Part shown: piece by piece, positions 51,208-60,639 of the stretch
How the letters are laid out: each line of letters begins with the position of its first letter
Numbering within the stretch: the first letter of the stretch is position 1
Assembly (NCBI RefSeq): GCF_005280585.1
Contig: NZ_SZVO01000006.1
Location: forward strand, 310,001 to 374,000
Origin: Dyadobacter frigoris
Lineage (GTDB): Bacteria > Bacteroidota > Bacteroidia > Cytophagales > Spirosomataceae
Reading direction: 5' to 3'
DNA length: 64,000 nt
The notes under the pieces: model-generated
The model's database searches: none
The model's input: the letters and a program-made list of their open reading frames with translations, nothing else
Told to the model about the DNA's origin: nothing
Position numbers and translations under genes: made by a program

Positions 51208-52110
51208 ATGAAAACTTTTATTTATTTTCTGTGCACATTTTGTTTATCAGCTAGTTTATCTTTTGCACAGACTTCAAGCAAGAAATTTTCCGCAGAAGGT
51301 GAATTTACTGCCAATTGTGAAGGTCCCGCCGTTGATTCGGAAGGAAATGTTTATGCAGTCAATTTTGCCAGGGACGGCACTATTGCGCAGATGAATAAAA
51401 GAGGAAAATCAGGATTTTTCATTACGCTGCCCAAGGGAAGTACCGGAAACGGAATCCGTTTTGGTGATAAAAATACTTTTTACGTGGCCGATTTTACCGG
51501 ACACAATGTTTTAAAAGTTGATATCATTACAAAAACCATTACCATTCTTGCCAATGAGCCAAAAATGAACCAGCCCAATGATCTGGCTATAACAAAAAGT
51601 GGAAATATATTTTGTTCAGATCCTAACTGGAAAGACGGTACCGGACAAATCTGGCATGTTTCTCCCGAAGGGAAAACAAGATTGGTTGCCGAAAAAATGG
51701 GCACCACCAACGGAATTGACATCAGTCCGGATGAAAAAACGCTTTATGTAAATGAAAGTGTTCAACGCAATGTCTGGGCTTTTGATCTTGCTGCGGATGG
51801 AACATTGTCCAACAAGCGCCTGATCCATACTTTCGAGGATGGTGGAATGGATGGAATGCGTTGTGATATTGACGGAAACTTGTACATCGCCCGTCATGGA
51901 AAAGGTGAAGTTACAGTGCTTTCTCCCGATGGAAAAGTACTGCAGACGATCACAACAATCGGCAAAAAAGTTTCCAATATTTGTTTCGGAGGCAGTAATG
52001 GAAAAACCTGCTACATCACCTTGCAGGATCGTGGCTGCCTCGAAACCTTCAAGGCCAAAACTGCCGGAAGAGAGTGGCAGATGATGGAATCATATTCTGC
52101 CAAAAAATAA
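51208..52110 (+). CDS. Secreted SMP-30/gluconolactonase-like beta propeller
   Basis: This 300-aa protein has a signal peptide (MKTFIYFLCTFCLSASLSFAQ) and propeller repeats such as DSEGNVYAVNFARDGTIAQ, RFGDKNTFYVADFTGHNVLK, TNGIDISPDEKTLYVNES and DGMRCDIDGNLYIARHG, with the SMP-30 pattern of metal-binding aspartate, asparagine and glutamate. It is likely a periplasmic lactonase or hydrolase of a sugar lactone; substrate unknown. It lies just after the redoxin gene. Confidence 0.88.
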   Translation: MKTFIYFLCTFCLSASLSFAQTSSKKFSAEGEFTANCEGPAVDSEGNVYAVNFARDGTIAQMNKRGKSGFFITLPKGSTGNGIRFGDKNTFYVADFTGHNVLKVDIITKTITILANEPKMNQPNDLAITKSGNIFCSDPNWKDGTGQIWHVSPEGKTRLVAEKMGTTNGIDISPDEKTLYVNESVQRNVWAFDLAADGTLSNKRLIHTFEDGGMDGMRCDIDGNLYIARHGKGEVTVLSPDGKVLQTITTIGKKVSNICFGGSNGKTCYITLQDRGCLETFKAKTAGREWQMMESYSAKK

Positions 52111-52214
52111 TCAGTCAGACGAATTCAGGTTAACACAAAAAATTAGTCTAATAATTAGAGAATTAAGTTTTGTTGTCTTTACTTTGTAATTCAAAGTACT
52201 TTTATATCAATCTT

Positions 52215-52901
52215 ATGACATTGGATAAAATTCTCCGCTATTTACAAAGCAACTCGAAATTTGCATTGCTTGCCCTGGTATCAGCTTCTTCCGTTGCTCT
52301 TCTATTTTTCAGGATAATCGTGACTCAGAACCTGGGATTTATTTTTATGACCTGGAATCTGTTTCTGGCCTGGGTTCCATTGTTTTATATCAAATGGGTT
52401 TGGGAAAGAGAGCTGACCCGCCGCACTCCTACTTTTTTGCTTTGGATTCATCTTGTAGTCTGGCTTTTATTTTTCCCGAATGCGCCTTATATTATCACCG
52501 ATCTTTTGCACATAAGGGCAACACCTGAAAACATGGTATGGTATGATGCGGTCATGATTTTCACCTTTGCGGTAGCTGGTTTTTTGACAGGGCTTTATTC
52601 TATTAGGATTGTTCACCGTCTGCTTACCCGCCGCTGGAATGAATATGCCGCATGGCTGATCATTGTTATTTCAATGTTTTTAAGTGGATTTGGCGTATTT
52701 CTGGGTCGGTATGGTCGTTGGAATAGTTGGGATATTGTATCAAATCCGATTGCGCTTTCCCGAGGTATTATGAAAAGTATGATCGATCCGTTTGCTATAA
52801 AACATACCTTCACGTTTTCGTTCGTGCTGATGTTGTTGTACTTTGCGTTCCATATTTTCGCAGAACTCAATAGAAATGAATCAACCCATAAATATTCGTA
52901 A
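52215..52901 (+). CDS. DUF1361 membrane protein
   Basis: ATG 52215 (MTLDKILRYLQSNSK) is chosen because the in-frame codon at 52170 is TTG. The 228-aa protein has about seven hydrophobic segments and the DUF1361 words FFPNAPYIITDLLHI and WYDAVMIFTFAVAGFLTGL. Function is unknown. Its end overlaps the diacylglycerol kinase start by 26 bases, suggesting coupling of envelope functions. Confidence 0.85.
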   Translation: MTLDKILRYLQSNSKFALLALVSASSVALLFFRIIVTQNLGFIFMTWNLFLAWVPLFYIKWVWERELTRRTPTFLLWIHLVVWLLFFPNAPYIITDLLHIRATPENMVWYDAVMIFTFAVAGFLTGLYSIRIVHRLLTRRWNEYAAWLIIVISMFLSGFGVFLGRYGRWNSWDIVSNPIALSRGIMKSMIDPFAIKHTFTFSFVLMLLYFAFHIFAELNRNESTHKYS

Positions 52902-53262
52902 GGCAATCAAAAGCTTCCGGTACGCGGGTATCGGTATTTACAGTTTGTTCCGTTACGAAAACAATGCAAAAATCCATTTGCTGGCCGCTGTGGTGGCTTT
53001 CATTGCCGGAATTTACTTTAATATTTCAAACATAGAATGGTGTATTATTATCATTCAGATTGCCCTTGTCTGGGCAGCAGAAGCATTTAATACGGCTATT
53101 GAAAAAATTGCAGACATGATTTCACCAACCTATCATCCCACAATTAAGATCATAAAAGATGTAGCTGCGGCAGGCGTTTTGACCCTGGCCATTTCTGCCA
53201 TTTTTGTAGCCGGTTTTATTTTTTTGCCCAAAATTTGGGATATATTTCAAACGATATACTAA
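52876..53262 (+). CDS. dgkA: Diacylglycerol kinase (DagK/undecaprenol kinase family)
   Basis: The start at ATG 52876 (MNQPINIRKAIKSFRYAGIGI) fits the family better than 52843. The 128-aa membrane protein has three hydrophobic segments, an amphipathic N-terminus, and the conserved WAAEAFNTAIEKIADM with catalytic glutamate and NTAIE. It phosphorylates diacylglycerol or undecaprenol. It overlaps the DUF1361 gene by 26 bases. Confidence 0.92.
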   Translation: MNQPINIRKAIKSFRYAGIGIYSLFRYENNAKIHLLAAVVAFIAGIYFNISNIEWCIIIIQIALVWAAEAFNTAIEKIADMISPTYHPTIKIIKDVAAAGVLTLAISAIFVAGFIFLPKIWDIFQTIY

Positions 53263-53293
53263 ACCTTCATTTCAGAATCTGACTTCGATCTAT

Positions 53294-54412
53294 ATGTCCC
53301 CAAATCAAGACTCGTTACACACACTGAACGAAATCCGAAGCCTTATGGAACGGTCTTCAAAGTTCTTGTCGTTAAGCGGATTAAGTGGTGTTTTTGCCGG
53401 TTTGTTTGCATTAATTGGTGCCGCTGTCGCCTATGTACGTTTAAAAACTGACTGGTTTTCCGAAAGCTTTTCATATACTCCCGCTGCGGCCACAACACAA
53501 AATGAAGCCATCCGCTTTTTACTTTTGGACGGATTTCTGGTTTTATTCTTTTCACTGGCCGTCGGGATCATTTTCACTGTCAGAAAAGGCAGAAAACGAG
53601 GATTTCATCTTTGGAACAGCAGTTCGAGACGCCTTTTATTAAGCATGATGATACCACTGGCTACTGGCGGGATTTTTTGCCTCGCTATGCTTTCTTACGG
53701 ATATATCTGGCTGGTTTTACCGGCAACACTCATTTTTTACGGATTGGCATTGGTCAACGCAAGTCGTTATACCTGGCCGGAAGTTTCCTATATGGGTATT
53801 TTTGAAATCGCTATTGGTTGCGCCGCGCTGTTTTTTACGGGATTTTCTTTACTGTTCTGGTCAATCGGTTTTGGATTATTACACATTGTCTATGGACTGG
53901 CGATGTATAAAAAATATGATTTAGAAGAAAATAAATCCGCTGCCTCCTCAAAAAAAGGAGGTTTAACTGCATTATTATTTCTTTTACTTTCCACAGCATA
54001 CTGCAACGCGCAGACTTCTATGCCAATTCCTGTCGATAGCACTGCCAGGAAATGGTATGACAAAGAGACAATGTATCTTCAGGGAAACAATAGTTACATC
54101 AAAAATAACATGGTATACTCAGGGCAAAAAGCGATTCGCAGAGAATTTTCTATTTCGCCGGGCGGCATGCAGCTTTATGTTCAATCGAGACGCAGAAAAA
54201 ATATTGCTTTGGTGATTTCACTTGTTGGTTCGGCTGGCTCAATCACATCGCTTATAACCGGAAATCGTGATGCGCTTAAAAAATTCTTTTGGGTATCGCT
54301 GGGAACAGGTCTTGCGTCTACTTTAATAACGTCACAAGCAAATAATTTACGCGATCAGGCCGTGTGGCTGAGAAACCGAGATGCACTACTTTTTATGGAA
54401 GTCAATAAGTAG
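53294..54412 (+). CDS. Membrane protein with second, signal-peptide-like half (possible fusion)
   Basis: This 372-aa protein has two unlike parts. Residues about 1-215 hold several membrane helices (LSGLSGVFAGLFALIGAAVAY..., then LHIVYGLAMYKKYDLE). After a lysine/serine linker, residues about 222-240 (LTALLFLLLSTAYCNAQTSM) look like a signal peptide with a cleavable AQ site, followed by a domain with two more hydrophobic segments. No family was recognised. A simple reading is fusion of two once-separate genes, but a single natural protein is equally possible. A winged-helix gene follows by 31 bases. Confidence 0.6.
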   Translation: MSPNQDSLHTLNEIRSLMERSSKFLSLSGLSGVFAGLFALIGAAVAYVRLKTDWFSESFSYTPAAATTQNEAIRFLLLDGFLVLFFSLAVGIIFTVRKGRKRGFHLWNSSSRRLLLSMMIPLATGGIFCLAMLSYGYIWLVLPATLIFYGLALVNASRYTWPEVSYMGIFEIAIGCAALFFTGFSLLFWSIGFGLLHIVYGLAMYKKYDLEENKSAASSKKGGLTALLFLLLSTAYCNAQTSMPIPVDSTARKWYDKETMYLQGNNSYIKNNMVYSGQKAIRREFSISPGGMQLYVQSRRRKNIALVISLVGSAGSITSLITGNRDALKKFFWVSLGTGLASTLITSQANNLRDQAVWLRNRDALLFMEVNK

Positions 54413-54443
54413 TTCGGGAATGACTTCATAACTTGCGGGCAGA

Positions 54444-54740
54444 ATGGAATGGTTAGAAAAATTTAATAAAGTTTTTGAAAGTAAAGTACGGCTGGGAATT
54501 ATGTCTGTTCTGGTTGTAAACGAAGCTGTGAGTTTTAATGAGCTAAAAGAGCTGTTACAACTTACAGACGGAAATCTTGCGTCACATCTGAAAGCGTTGG
54601 AAGAAACGGTATATATAAAGGTTCAAAAGCAATTTATGGGAAGAAAACCTCTTACAACCTACAAGGCCACAGAAGCGGGGCAAAAAGCATTTACCGATCA
54701 TCTTCAGGTTTTGGAAAATATGATCCGGCAAAATATGTAG
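54444..54740 (+). CDS. Winged-helix transcriptional regulator
   Basis: This 98-aa protein has a MarR/ArsR-like winged helix (VRLGIMSVLVVNEAVSFNELKELLQLTDGNLASHLKALE, then KQFMGRKPLTTYKATEAG). Such small regulators in Bacteroidota often sit beside the membrane protein they may sense or regulate. The preceding membrane gene is 31 bases away. A terminator follows. Its effector is unknown. Confidence 0.86.
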   Translation: MEWLEKFNKVFESKVRLGIMSVLVVNEAVSFNELKELLQLTDGNLASHLKALEETVYIKVQKQFMGRKPLTTYKATEAGQKAFTDHLQVLENMIRQNM

Positions 54741-54757
54741 ATAACTTGTTGTAAAGC

Positions 54758-54800
54758 AAAAAAATCGCCGATCCTGATTTCTCATGACCGGCGATTTTTA
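54758..54800. terminator. Bidirectional intrinsic terminator
   Basis: AAAATCGCCG (54761-54770) pairs with CGGCGATTTT (54789-54798). A-rich and T-rich flanks allow it to serve both the winged-helix gene and the convergent DUF2911 gene. Confidence 0.8.
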
Positions 54801-54813
54801 TAAATATTGAAAA

Positions 54814-55326
54814 TTAGAATTTCAAAGGAACAGTGAAACCTGCTTTATCCCACTGAAATTGCAATTCTGTATCTTTTACAGTAAAAGTAAGTTTCTCTGC
54901 TGATGTTGAATAGGTCTTCGCAGGGACTGTTACTTTCAATACATCTTTGTCTTTAATTTCTTCATACTTGTAAGCGCCCCATTGTTTCAGAGTACTGTTA
55001 AGAATCAAAGTCCACTCTTTTTCGTTTGGCGTTGCAAAAAAAGTATAAGTACCGGCCTTAACTGCTTTACCACCAAACATTCCGTCTTTTTTGAATGTAA
55101 TTTCAGTAGCATTATTAGCTCCGATCCTCCAAACTTTTCCGAAAGGTTCAAGGCTTCCGCTTCCTTCTTTTCCAAAAAGAACACGTCCGCGTTTTGATGG
55201 TTGTCCGTATGCTACTGAAACATTTTTGCCTTCGGCAGTGATTCTTGGGCTTTCAGGAGCAGTTTGAGCTGATGCAAATGATAAACCTACTAATGTTAGG
55301 AATAAACTGAAAAATAGTGATTTCAT
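54814..55326 (-). CDS. DUF2911 secreted protein
   Basis: ATG 55326 (MKSLFFSLFLTLVGLSFASAQ) gives a clean signal peptide; the frame to 55377 adds 17 residues without support. The 170-aa protein has the DUF2911 words VSVAYGQPSKRGRVLFG, VWRIGANNATEITF and KAGTYTFFATP. It is a periplasmic or exported protein of unknown function common in Bacteroidota. Confidence 0.9.
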   Translation of the reverse strand: MKSLFFSLFLTLVGLSFASAQTAPESPRITAEGKNVSVAYGQPSKRGRVLFGKEGSGSLEPFGKVWRIGANNATEITFKKDGMFGGKAVKAGTYTFFATPNEKEWTLILNSTLKQWGAYKYEEIKDKDVLKVTVPAKTYSTSAEKLTFTVKDTELQFQWDKAGFTVPLKF

Positions 55327-55423
55327 AAACCTGGTTAAGTGATGGTTGTTGTTTCGAGAACGAAATACGTAATTCAAAAGTTGTTAACCAAGCCATTTAG
55401 TTCAAATTTCGTACTTTTGAAAA

Positions 55424-57544
55424 ATGACTTCCCAAGAGCAAACATCCGTCCGAACAAACTTTTTCGATACCAAAATCGAATTCCTGAAAGGTATGGGCCC
55501 ACAACGGGCCGCTTTGCTTAATGTCGAATTAGGAATATTCACGTATGGTGACTTATTGCAGCACTACCCTTTTCGTCATGAAGACCGCACGATATTTCAC
55601 AGGATCAGCCAGTTATCAGAATTAATGCCAGCTGCTCAAATCAAAGGCAGACTAAGAGAATGGACACTTGTTGGTGAGGGAAATAAAAAAAGACTGGTTG
55701 CTCAATTTTCGGATGGAAGCGGAGTTTTGGAACTCGTATGGTTTCAGGGTATTACTTATTTTGAAAAAAGTCTTCGGCCCAATACAGAATATATTGTTTA
55801 CGGAAAACCAGTCGCTTTCGGCTCCAAGTGGAGTATTACGCATCCGGAAATAGAATTATTAACGGCTGAAAATGAGAAAGGCGGTTACTGGCAGCCGGTT
55901 TATCCTTTGACTGAAAAACTTCGTCGGAAGTTTGTTGATAGTAAAGTAATTGGCAAACTTATTCGCACATTACTTGAAATTTCCAGACCACATATTCACG
56001 AAACTTTACCGGAAAATCTGGTTCAGAAATACCGGATGGTTACGAAGGCCGATGCACTCTGGAATCTGCATAATCCGCAAAGTCAGCCATGGCTGCATCA
56101 ATCGGAACGACGACTAAAATTTGAAGAGCTTTTTTATAATCAGTTCAGACTGATCAAAAACAAGCTTTTGCATAAAACGGAATATCCCGGACAGGTTTTT
56201 ACAAAAACTGCTTTGTTGCGGGAATTTTATGAAAATCATTTACCCTTTGAACTGACCGGCGCACAGGTTCGTGTACTGCATGAGATTCGTGAAGATCTGA
56301 AAACGGGAAAGCAAATGAACCGTTTGCTGCAAGGTGATGTAGGTTCCGGAAAAACGATTGTCGCTTTTATTACCATGCTTTTGGCGTTGGATAATGATGC
56401 ACAAGCCTGTTTGATGGCGCCAACAGAAATCCTGACTGATCAGCATTACCAGGGACTGAAAAAGTTTGCTGATTTGCTAGGCATTAACATTGGAAAACTG
56501 ACCGGTTCAACAAAGAAAAAAGATCGTGAAATAATTCATTCCCAGCTTCTGGACGGCTCCATGCAAATTATTGTGGGCACACATGCGCTGATCGAAGATA
56601 TTGTACAGTTCAAAAATCTGGGACTTTGTGTGATTGATGAACAGCACCGTTTTGGTGTGGCGCAGCGAAGTAAACTTTGGGCTAAAAATAAATATACAAG
56701 TCCACATATGCTGGTGATGACGGCCACGCCTATACCAAGAACGTTGGCGATGACGCTTTACGGTGATCTTGATATTTCTGCAATCGATGAATTACCTGCT
56801 GGTAGAAAACCGATCAAAACCGTACATCGTTATGATGCACACCGACTTTCTGTTTTTGGTTTTATCCGTGATGAAATTGCAAAAGGCCGGCAGATCTATA
56901 TGGTTTATCCATTGATCGAAGAATCTGAAAAACTGGATTTGAAGGATCTGATGGATGGTTATGAAAGTATTTCCAGAGCATTTCCTGATGTCCCGCTCAG
57001 TATTCTTCATGGCAAAATGAAGCCGAAAGACAAAGATTTCGAAATGGCCCGTTTTGTAAAAGCGGAAACAAAAATCATGGTGGCAACGACTGTTATTGAA
57101 GTCGGCGTAAATGTGCCAAATGCTTCGGTGATGATTGTTGAAAATGCGGAAAGATTTGGTCTGTCACAATTGCATCAACTTCGGGGACGCGTTGGCCGTG
57201 GAGCCGAACAATCTTATTGTATTTTGATAACAGATTATAAAATCAGCAAGGAAACAAAACTACGCCTTGAAACCATGTGTCGCACCAATGATGGTTTTGA
57301 GATCGCAGAAGTTGATTTACAGCTTCGTGGACCGGGAGATATTTCGGGAACACAGCAAAGTGGGTTGATGGATTTACTGATTGCCAATCTTGCCCAGGAT
57401 GGCGAGATCTTGAAAGCTGCAAGAATTTCAGCCGAAGCAATTTTAAACACTGATCCGGATTTGGAACTACCGGAAAATGCTCCGATTAAGAAACATTTGA
57501 GTAATATGCGGAAAGAAGAAACAAATTGGAGCAGGATTAGTTAA
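55424..57544 (+). CDS. recG: ATP-dependent DNA helicase RecG
   Basis: This 706-aa superfamily 2 helicase has the N-terminal wedge domain (FLKGMGPQRAALLNVELGIFTYGDLL...), Walker A GDVGSGKT, the DEQH box (VIDEQHRFGVAQRS), MTATPIPRTLAM, and a helicase C-terminal domain ending ELRGPGDISGTQQSG-like. It remodels stalled replication forks and branched DNA. Length is normal. Its upstream gene is DUF2911, divergent; a TAnnTTTG word lies 4 bases before the ATG, which may be coincidence. Confidence 0.95.
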   Translation: MTSQEQTSVRTNFFDTKIEFLKGMGPQRAALLNVELGIFTYGDLLQHYPFRHEDRTIFHRISQLSELMPAAQIKGRLREWTLVGEGNKKRLVAQFSDGSGVLELVWFQGITYFEKSLRPNTEYIVYGKPVAFGSKWSITHPEIELLTAENEKGGYWQPVYPLTEKLRRKFVDSKVIGKLIRTLLEISRPHIHETLPENLVQKYRMVTKADALWNLHNPQSQPWLHQSERRLKFEELFYNQFRLIKNKLLHKTEYPGQVFTKTALLREFYENHLPFELTGAQVRVLHEIREDLKTGKQMNRLLQGDVGSGKTIVAFITMLLALDNDAQACLMAPTEILTDQHYQGLKKFADLLGINIGKLTGSTKKKDREIIHSQLLDGSMQIIVGTHALIEDIVQFKNLGLCVIDEQHRFGVAQRSKLWAKNKYTSPHMLVMTATPIPRTLAMTLYGDLDISAIDELPAGRKPIKTVHRYDAHRLSVFGFIRDEIAKGRQIYMVYPLIEESEKLDLKDLMDGYESISRAFPDVPLSILHGKMKPKDKDFEMARFVKAETKIMVATTVIEVGVNVPNASVMIVENAERFGLSQLHQLRGRVGRGAEQSYCILITDYKISKETKLRLETMCRTNDGFEIAEVDLQLRGPGDISGTQQSGLMDLLIANLAQDGEILKAARISAEAILNTDPDLELPENAPIKKHLSNMRKEETNWSRIS

Positions 57545-57554
57545 GTTCCAATAA

Positions 57555-58286
57555 CTATTGAAGCGTAAAATTAACCGGAAGTTTGTACTGGATATCCAAA
57601 GGAATTCCATCCCGATCTGCTGGTTTCCATTTTGGCATTTGTCTTACTACCCGGACAGCTTCCCACGATAAAGAGGAATTTGGGGAGGAAACAACATTTA
57701 CATTATCAAGCGATCCATCTTTTCGTACAACAAATGAGACAACAACTCTTCCTTCCAGGCCTTTCTTTCTGAGATCTTTGGGATATTTTATGTGCTCGCC
57801 CAAAAAACTGTACATTTCCGGAATTCCTCCCGGAAACTCAGCATTGGTAAAATTACTTTCGCTTCCATCTTTTTTATAAAGATGCTGTTCAACAAGTTCT
57901 CCTGAATTATCAAATTTCCGAAACGTATCCAGTTCACCACTTTCGTAATATTCATAATGTTCATCAATCTGATCATTATTGTGGTATTGGCTTTTGGTTT
58001 TTACCTGCCCGTTTTCGTAATACCATACAAAAGGCCCCTGCATTTTAGTTAGCTTTTTGTCAAGATAAAACCCTTCCATTTGTATTTTCTTACTCTTAAA
58101 ATAATCTTTCACTTCCCAATAGCCATTATCATTTTCAAAAGCAACGCGACTATATTCTGCTTCCAACGGATTTCGAATTATCTTCCAATTCTTGTCATAA
58201 AATAATTTAATGGTATCTGTTTGGCCAAAGCAAGCCATTGAACAGGTAAAAAGGGAAATCAGACTAAGCGTAAAAATTTGTTTCAT
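57555..58286 (-). CDS. TonB C-terminal-domain protein with MORN-like repeats
   Basis: ATG 58286 (MKQIFTLSLISLFTCSM) gives a signal peptide; the frame to 58325 would begin inside a hairpin. The 243-aa protein has MORN-like toxin-immunity-type repeats (GPFVWYYENGQVKTKSQYHNNDQ...EYYESGELDTFRKFDN) and a C-terminal TonB fold (LRKKGLEGRVVVSFVVRKDGSLDNVNVV...DIQYKLPVNFTLQ). TonB C-terminal domains contact outer-membrane receptors; many Bacteroidota copies are secreted and of unknown role. It is convergent with recG. Confidence 0.84.
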   Translation of the reverse strand: MKQIFTLSLISLFTCSMACFGQTDTIKLFYDKNWKIIRNPLEAEYSRVAFENDNGYWEVKDYFKSKKIQMEGFYLDKKLTKMQGPFVWYYENGQVKTKSQYHNNDQIDEHYEYYESGELDTFRKFDNSGELVEQHLYKKDGSESNFTNAEFPGGIPEMYSFLGEHIKYPKDLRKKGLEGRVVVSFVVRKDGSLDNVNVVSSPNSSLSWEAVRVVRQMPKWKPADRDGIPLDIQYKLPVNFTLQ

Positions 58287-58293
58287 AGCTAAA

Positions 58294-58336
58294 AAGAAAG
58301 CTATACTTATTGGTGAACGGACCAATAAGTATAGCT
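58294..58336 (-). terminator. Strong hairpin terminator after the FGGY kinase gene
   Basis: A perfect 16-bp stem, AGCTATACTTATTGGT (58299-58314) with 58321-58336, has a 6-base loop. On the minus strand it is followed by TTCTTTTT. It terminates the kinase transcript just before the TonB-like gene start. Confidence 0.85.
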
Positions 58337-58361
58337 CGGTTACATCAAAATCATTAATTTC

Positions 58362-59708
58362 TTAAAAACCTACAACTTCCTTAATCTCCCCTAAAAACTC
58401 AAAAGATTGCGGACGCGTTACGTGCAAAGCTGCACCAAGCGAAGTCGCGTAAGGTAAATCTGTCGCGTAAACTTTATGTTCCGGGAAATTATGGGCTACG
58501 AGTTTTGTGAAAATTTCATTTTTCGAAAATCCACCATCAATATAAATTGCCTGAACTTCATTAATTCCAATAAGATTCAGGGAAACAGTCAACATATCTG
58601 TAAGCCCTTTCAGCAAATGGTGATAGGCCGCCTCAGCTGATGCAAAAGCACTAACCTGCCATTCTTTGGTATTTGCTTCCGGAAAAGGCCCATTACCGGT
58701 CATACATGCAGAATAAAACGGCGGTGTATCTGCTTTTAATATTTCTTCATTAAAGACTACGCTTTTATAAAAATCAGCATCCTGGTTAAAATATTCTGCG
58801 ATACGGGCAACCTGAAAATCATGCTCTTTCCCCATAAACAAACGGGAAGTAGTAACGCCACTTCCCTCAGGAGTAAGATAATTCATACAATCCTGATGAA
58901 GCTGATTTCCAGTTAATGGCTTGGAATAAAATGGATTGAAATTGATACACCACGTTCCTGTTGAAAGCAAAACAAAAGGTTTTTTTATAGCCAGGCGGTA
59001 AGGCACCAGAGCAGCCGAACTGTCATGCAAGCCAAAACCCGACTGCATACTTTTCTCTCCATCTCTGTAAATGAAAGAAGATGATGCAAGTACCGGAGGT
59101 AATTTTTTCTGAATTGCCTCTGCTTTTACCCATTCATGATAGTCCCACATTTCGAAACTCCATAAGGCTGTGTGGCAACCCAGAGAAGTATAATCACTTG
59201 CTTTTCTGCCTGTTAGCAGATACAAAATATACTGCGGCAAGTGAAGAGAAGAAATTATTTTCTTATAAACATCAGGTTGGGTGTATTTCAGCCAATACAA
59301 TTGCATTCCGGAATTCAGCATTCCCATCGCAGGAGAACCTGTTTGAAGTGCTATCCTTGTTGGGTCACCATGCGTACTGTAAAACTGGCTTAATAGAGAA
59401 TCCGGCAGCGGTTTAAGGTAAGAATATAAAGGTGTAACCGGCTTATTACTTGCATCCAGATGCACAAGACTTGCACCGTAAGCCGCCGCATTAACAGCCT
59501 GGATCTGATATTTTGGATTATTTTTAAGATCCACCCAACGCTCCTGAACCCATTCGGTAAGGAGCTCAATATTTTCAGTAGGGAACCCATCCTCATCCAC
59601 AGTCTCAGGAAGTGATTCTGTTACTTCCTCTACAATCTGATACTTTTCGTCAAAAAGTACATACTTTTTATTGGTCCTGCCAATATCAAAAACCGCCGTT
59701 ACTTTCAT
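58362..59708 (-). CDS. FGGY-family carbohydrate kinase
   Basis: This 448-aa protein has the FGGY nucleotide-binding fold: N-terminal AVFDIGRTNKKYVLFDE (phosphate 1), and C-terminal LSTGTWCINF and IYIDGGFSKNEIF (adenosine). Such kinases phosphorylate L-fuculose, L-rhamnulose, xylulose or glycerol; the exact sugar cannot be set, but the size and pattern resemble rhamnulo/fuculokinase. No sugar operon partners are adjacent. Terminator hairpin at 58299 closes it. Confidence 0.88.
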   Translation of the reverse strand: MKVTAVFDIGRTNKKYVLFDEKYQIVEEVTESLPETVDEDGFPTENIELLTEWVQERWVDLKNNPKYQIQAVNAAAYGASLVHLDASNKPVTPLYSYLKPLPDSLLSQFYSTHGDPTRIALQTGSPAMGMLNSGMQLYWLKYTQPDVYKKIISSLHLPQYILYLLTGRKASDYTSLGCHTALWSFEMWDYHEWVKAEAIQKKLPPVLASSSFIYRDGEKSMQSGFGLHDSSAALVPYRLAIKKPFVLLSTGTWCINFNPFYSKPLTGNQLHQDCMNYLTPEGSGVTTSRLFMGKEHDFQVARIAEYFNQDADFYKSVVFNEEILKADTPPFYSACMTGNGPFPEANTKEWQVSAFASAEAAYHHLLKGLTDMLTVSLNLIGINEVQAIYIDGGFSKNEIFTKLVAHNFPEHKVYATDLPYATSLGAALHVTRPQSFEFLGEIKEVVGF

Positions 59709-59851
59709 TATTTTGAATGCGCTATCACTTTTAGTCTCCGGAAATCTATTTTTCGGTTAATATAGTGACTTTACTTTAAAACCTATACCCTTAATATTAC
59801 TTTTAAATCTTAAAAACTAACAAAACATCTAAGACAGATATCAAATATATT

Positions 59852-60547
59852 CTACTCATCTTTTTGTAAAATTGGTTTCAATACGGCAGTCCACCGCTTA
59901 TAACCTTCGACATTCATATGCAGGCTGTCGCCAAGGAAAATACTTCCATCCGGACGGCCATCTTTTATCATAACCGGCCAGATATCAATATAATCATGGT
60001 TGCGGTCACTTTTTATGAAATCCTTTATGAGCTGGTTAGCCTTTTCAACATCTTCTTTTTTCTTCCAGCGGGATGGAGATGGTTTTAAAGAGACCCCATA
60101 AATCTTTGCCTTAGGTTCATGATTATGAATCATTTTTGTCAATTTCACATATTCATCCCTGACCTGCTCCGGTGTTTTTGACTTCTTGCCAAACATGTCA
60201 TTTTCACAGTAGATAACAACCGTTTTCGGATGGTATTTAAAAATTGTCTCGTTGGCATAATGGATCACTTCCGGAAAAGTGGAACCTCCAAAACCACGAT
60301 TTATAATCGGCAACGGTGCAAGATCTTCGGCTGCACTCTGCCATTTTGTAAATGTGGAACTTCCCGCAAAAACGATTCCACCGGGAGCAGGCATTTTCAC
60401 AGAATCTTTCTTTTCAAAAGCTTGTATTGAACTCTGCGACCTGTCTACGGAATAATCCGGCTCCCAAACTTTATCAAGCGCAGTGTAATTCTGCTTATGA
60501 CATGAGGAAATGAAGAGAATGCTGAGGATAACAAAATACTTTTTCAT
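59852..60547 (-). CDS. SGNH/GDSL-type hydrolase lipoprotein
   Basis: This 231-aa protein has a lipobox (FISSCHK, cysteine about residue 16) and the SGNH blocks: nucleophile serine in FAGSSTF, glycine in NRGFGGS, asparagine in YCENDM, and Asp/His in DSLHMN. It should be a membrane-anchored esterase or carbohydrate deacetylase; substrate unknown. It lies downstream of the FGGY kinase gene's start and upstream of two outer-membrane barrels, with its own promoter not recognised. Confidence 0.9.
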   Translation of the reverse strand: MKKYFVILSILFISSCHKQNYTALDKVWEPDYSVDRSQSSIQAFEKKDSVKMPAPGGIVFAGSSTFTKWQSAAEDLAPLPIINRGFGGSTFPEVIHYANETIFKYHPKTVVIYCENDMFGKKSKTPEQVRDEYVKLTKMIHNHEPKAKIYGVSLKPSPSRWKKKEDVEKANQLIKDFIKSDRNHDYIDIWPVMIKDGRPDGSIFLGDSLHMNVEGYKRWTAVLKPILQKDE

Positions 60548-60551
60548 TTAA

Positions 60552-60590
60552 CAAAAAAACGGTAGATACACAAAGAAGGCATATCTACCG
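60552..60590 (-). terminator. Intrinsic terminator after the outer-membrane barrel pair
   Basis: CGGTAGATA (60560-60568) pairs with TATCTACCG (60582-60590). On the minus strand it is followed by GTTTTTTTGTT. It ends the barrel operon just before the SGNH gene. Confidence 0.8.
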
Positions 60591-60639
60591 CTTATCTAAT
60601 AGTGTTTAGTTAATTATTTATTATTCGTTTTGAATTGTT

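Noticed and set aside
55412..55419. TACTTTTG as recG promoter
   Set aside because: It is only four bases before the ATG with no TTG at -33; it would require leaderless translation, for which nothing else speaks.
58287..58325. N-terminal extension of the TonB-like protein
   Set aside because: It would start inside the perfect 16-bp hairpin that terminates the kinase gene; ATG 58286 gives a normal signal peptide.
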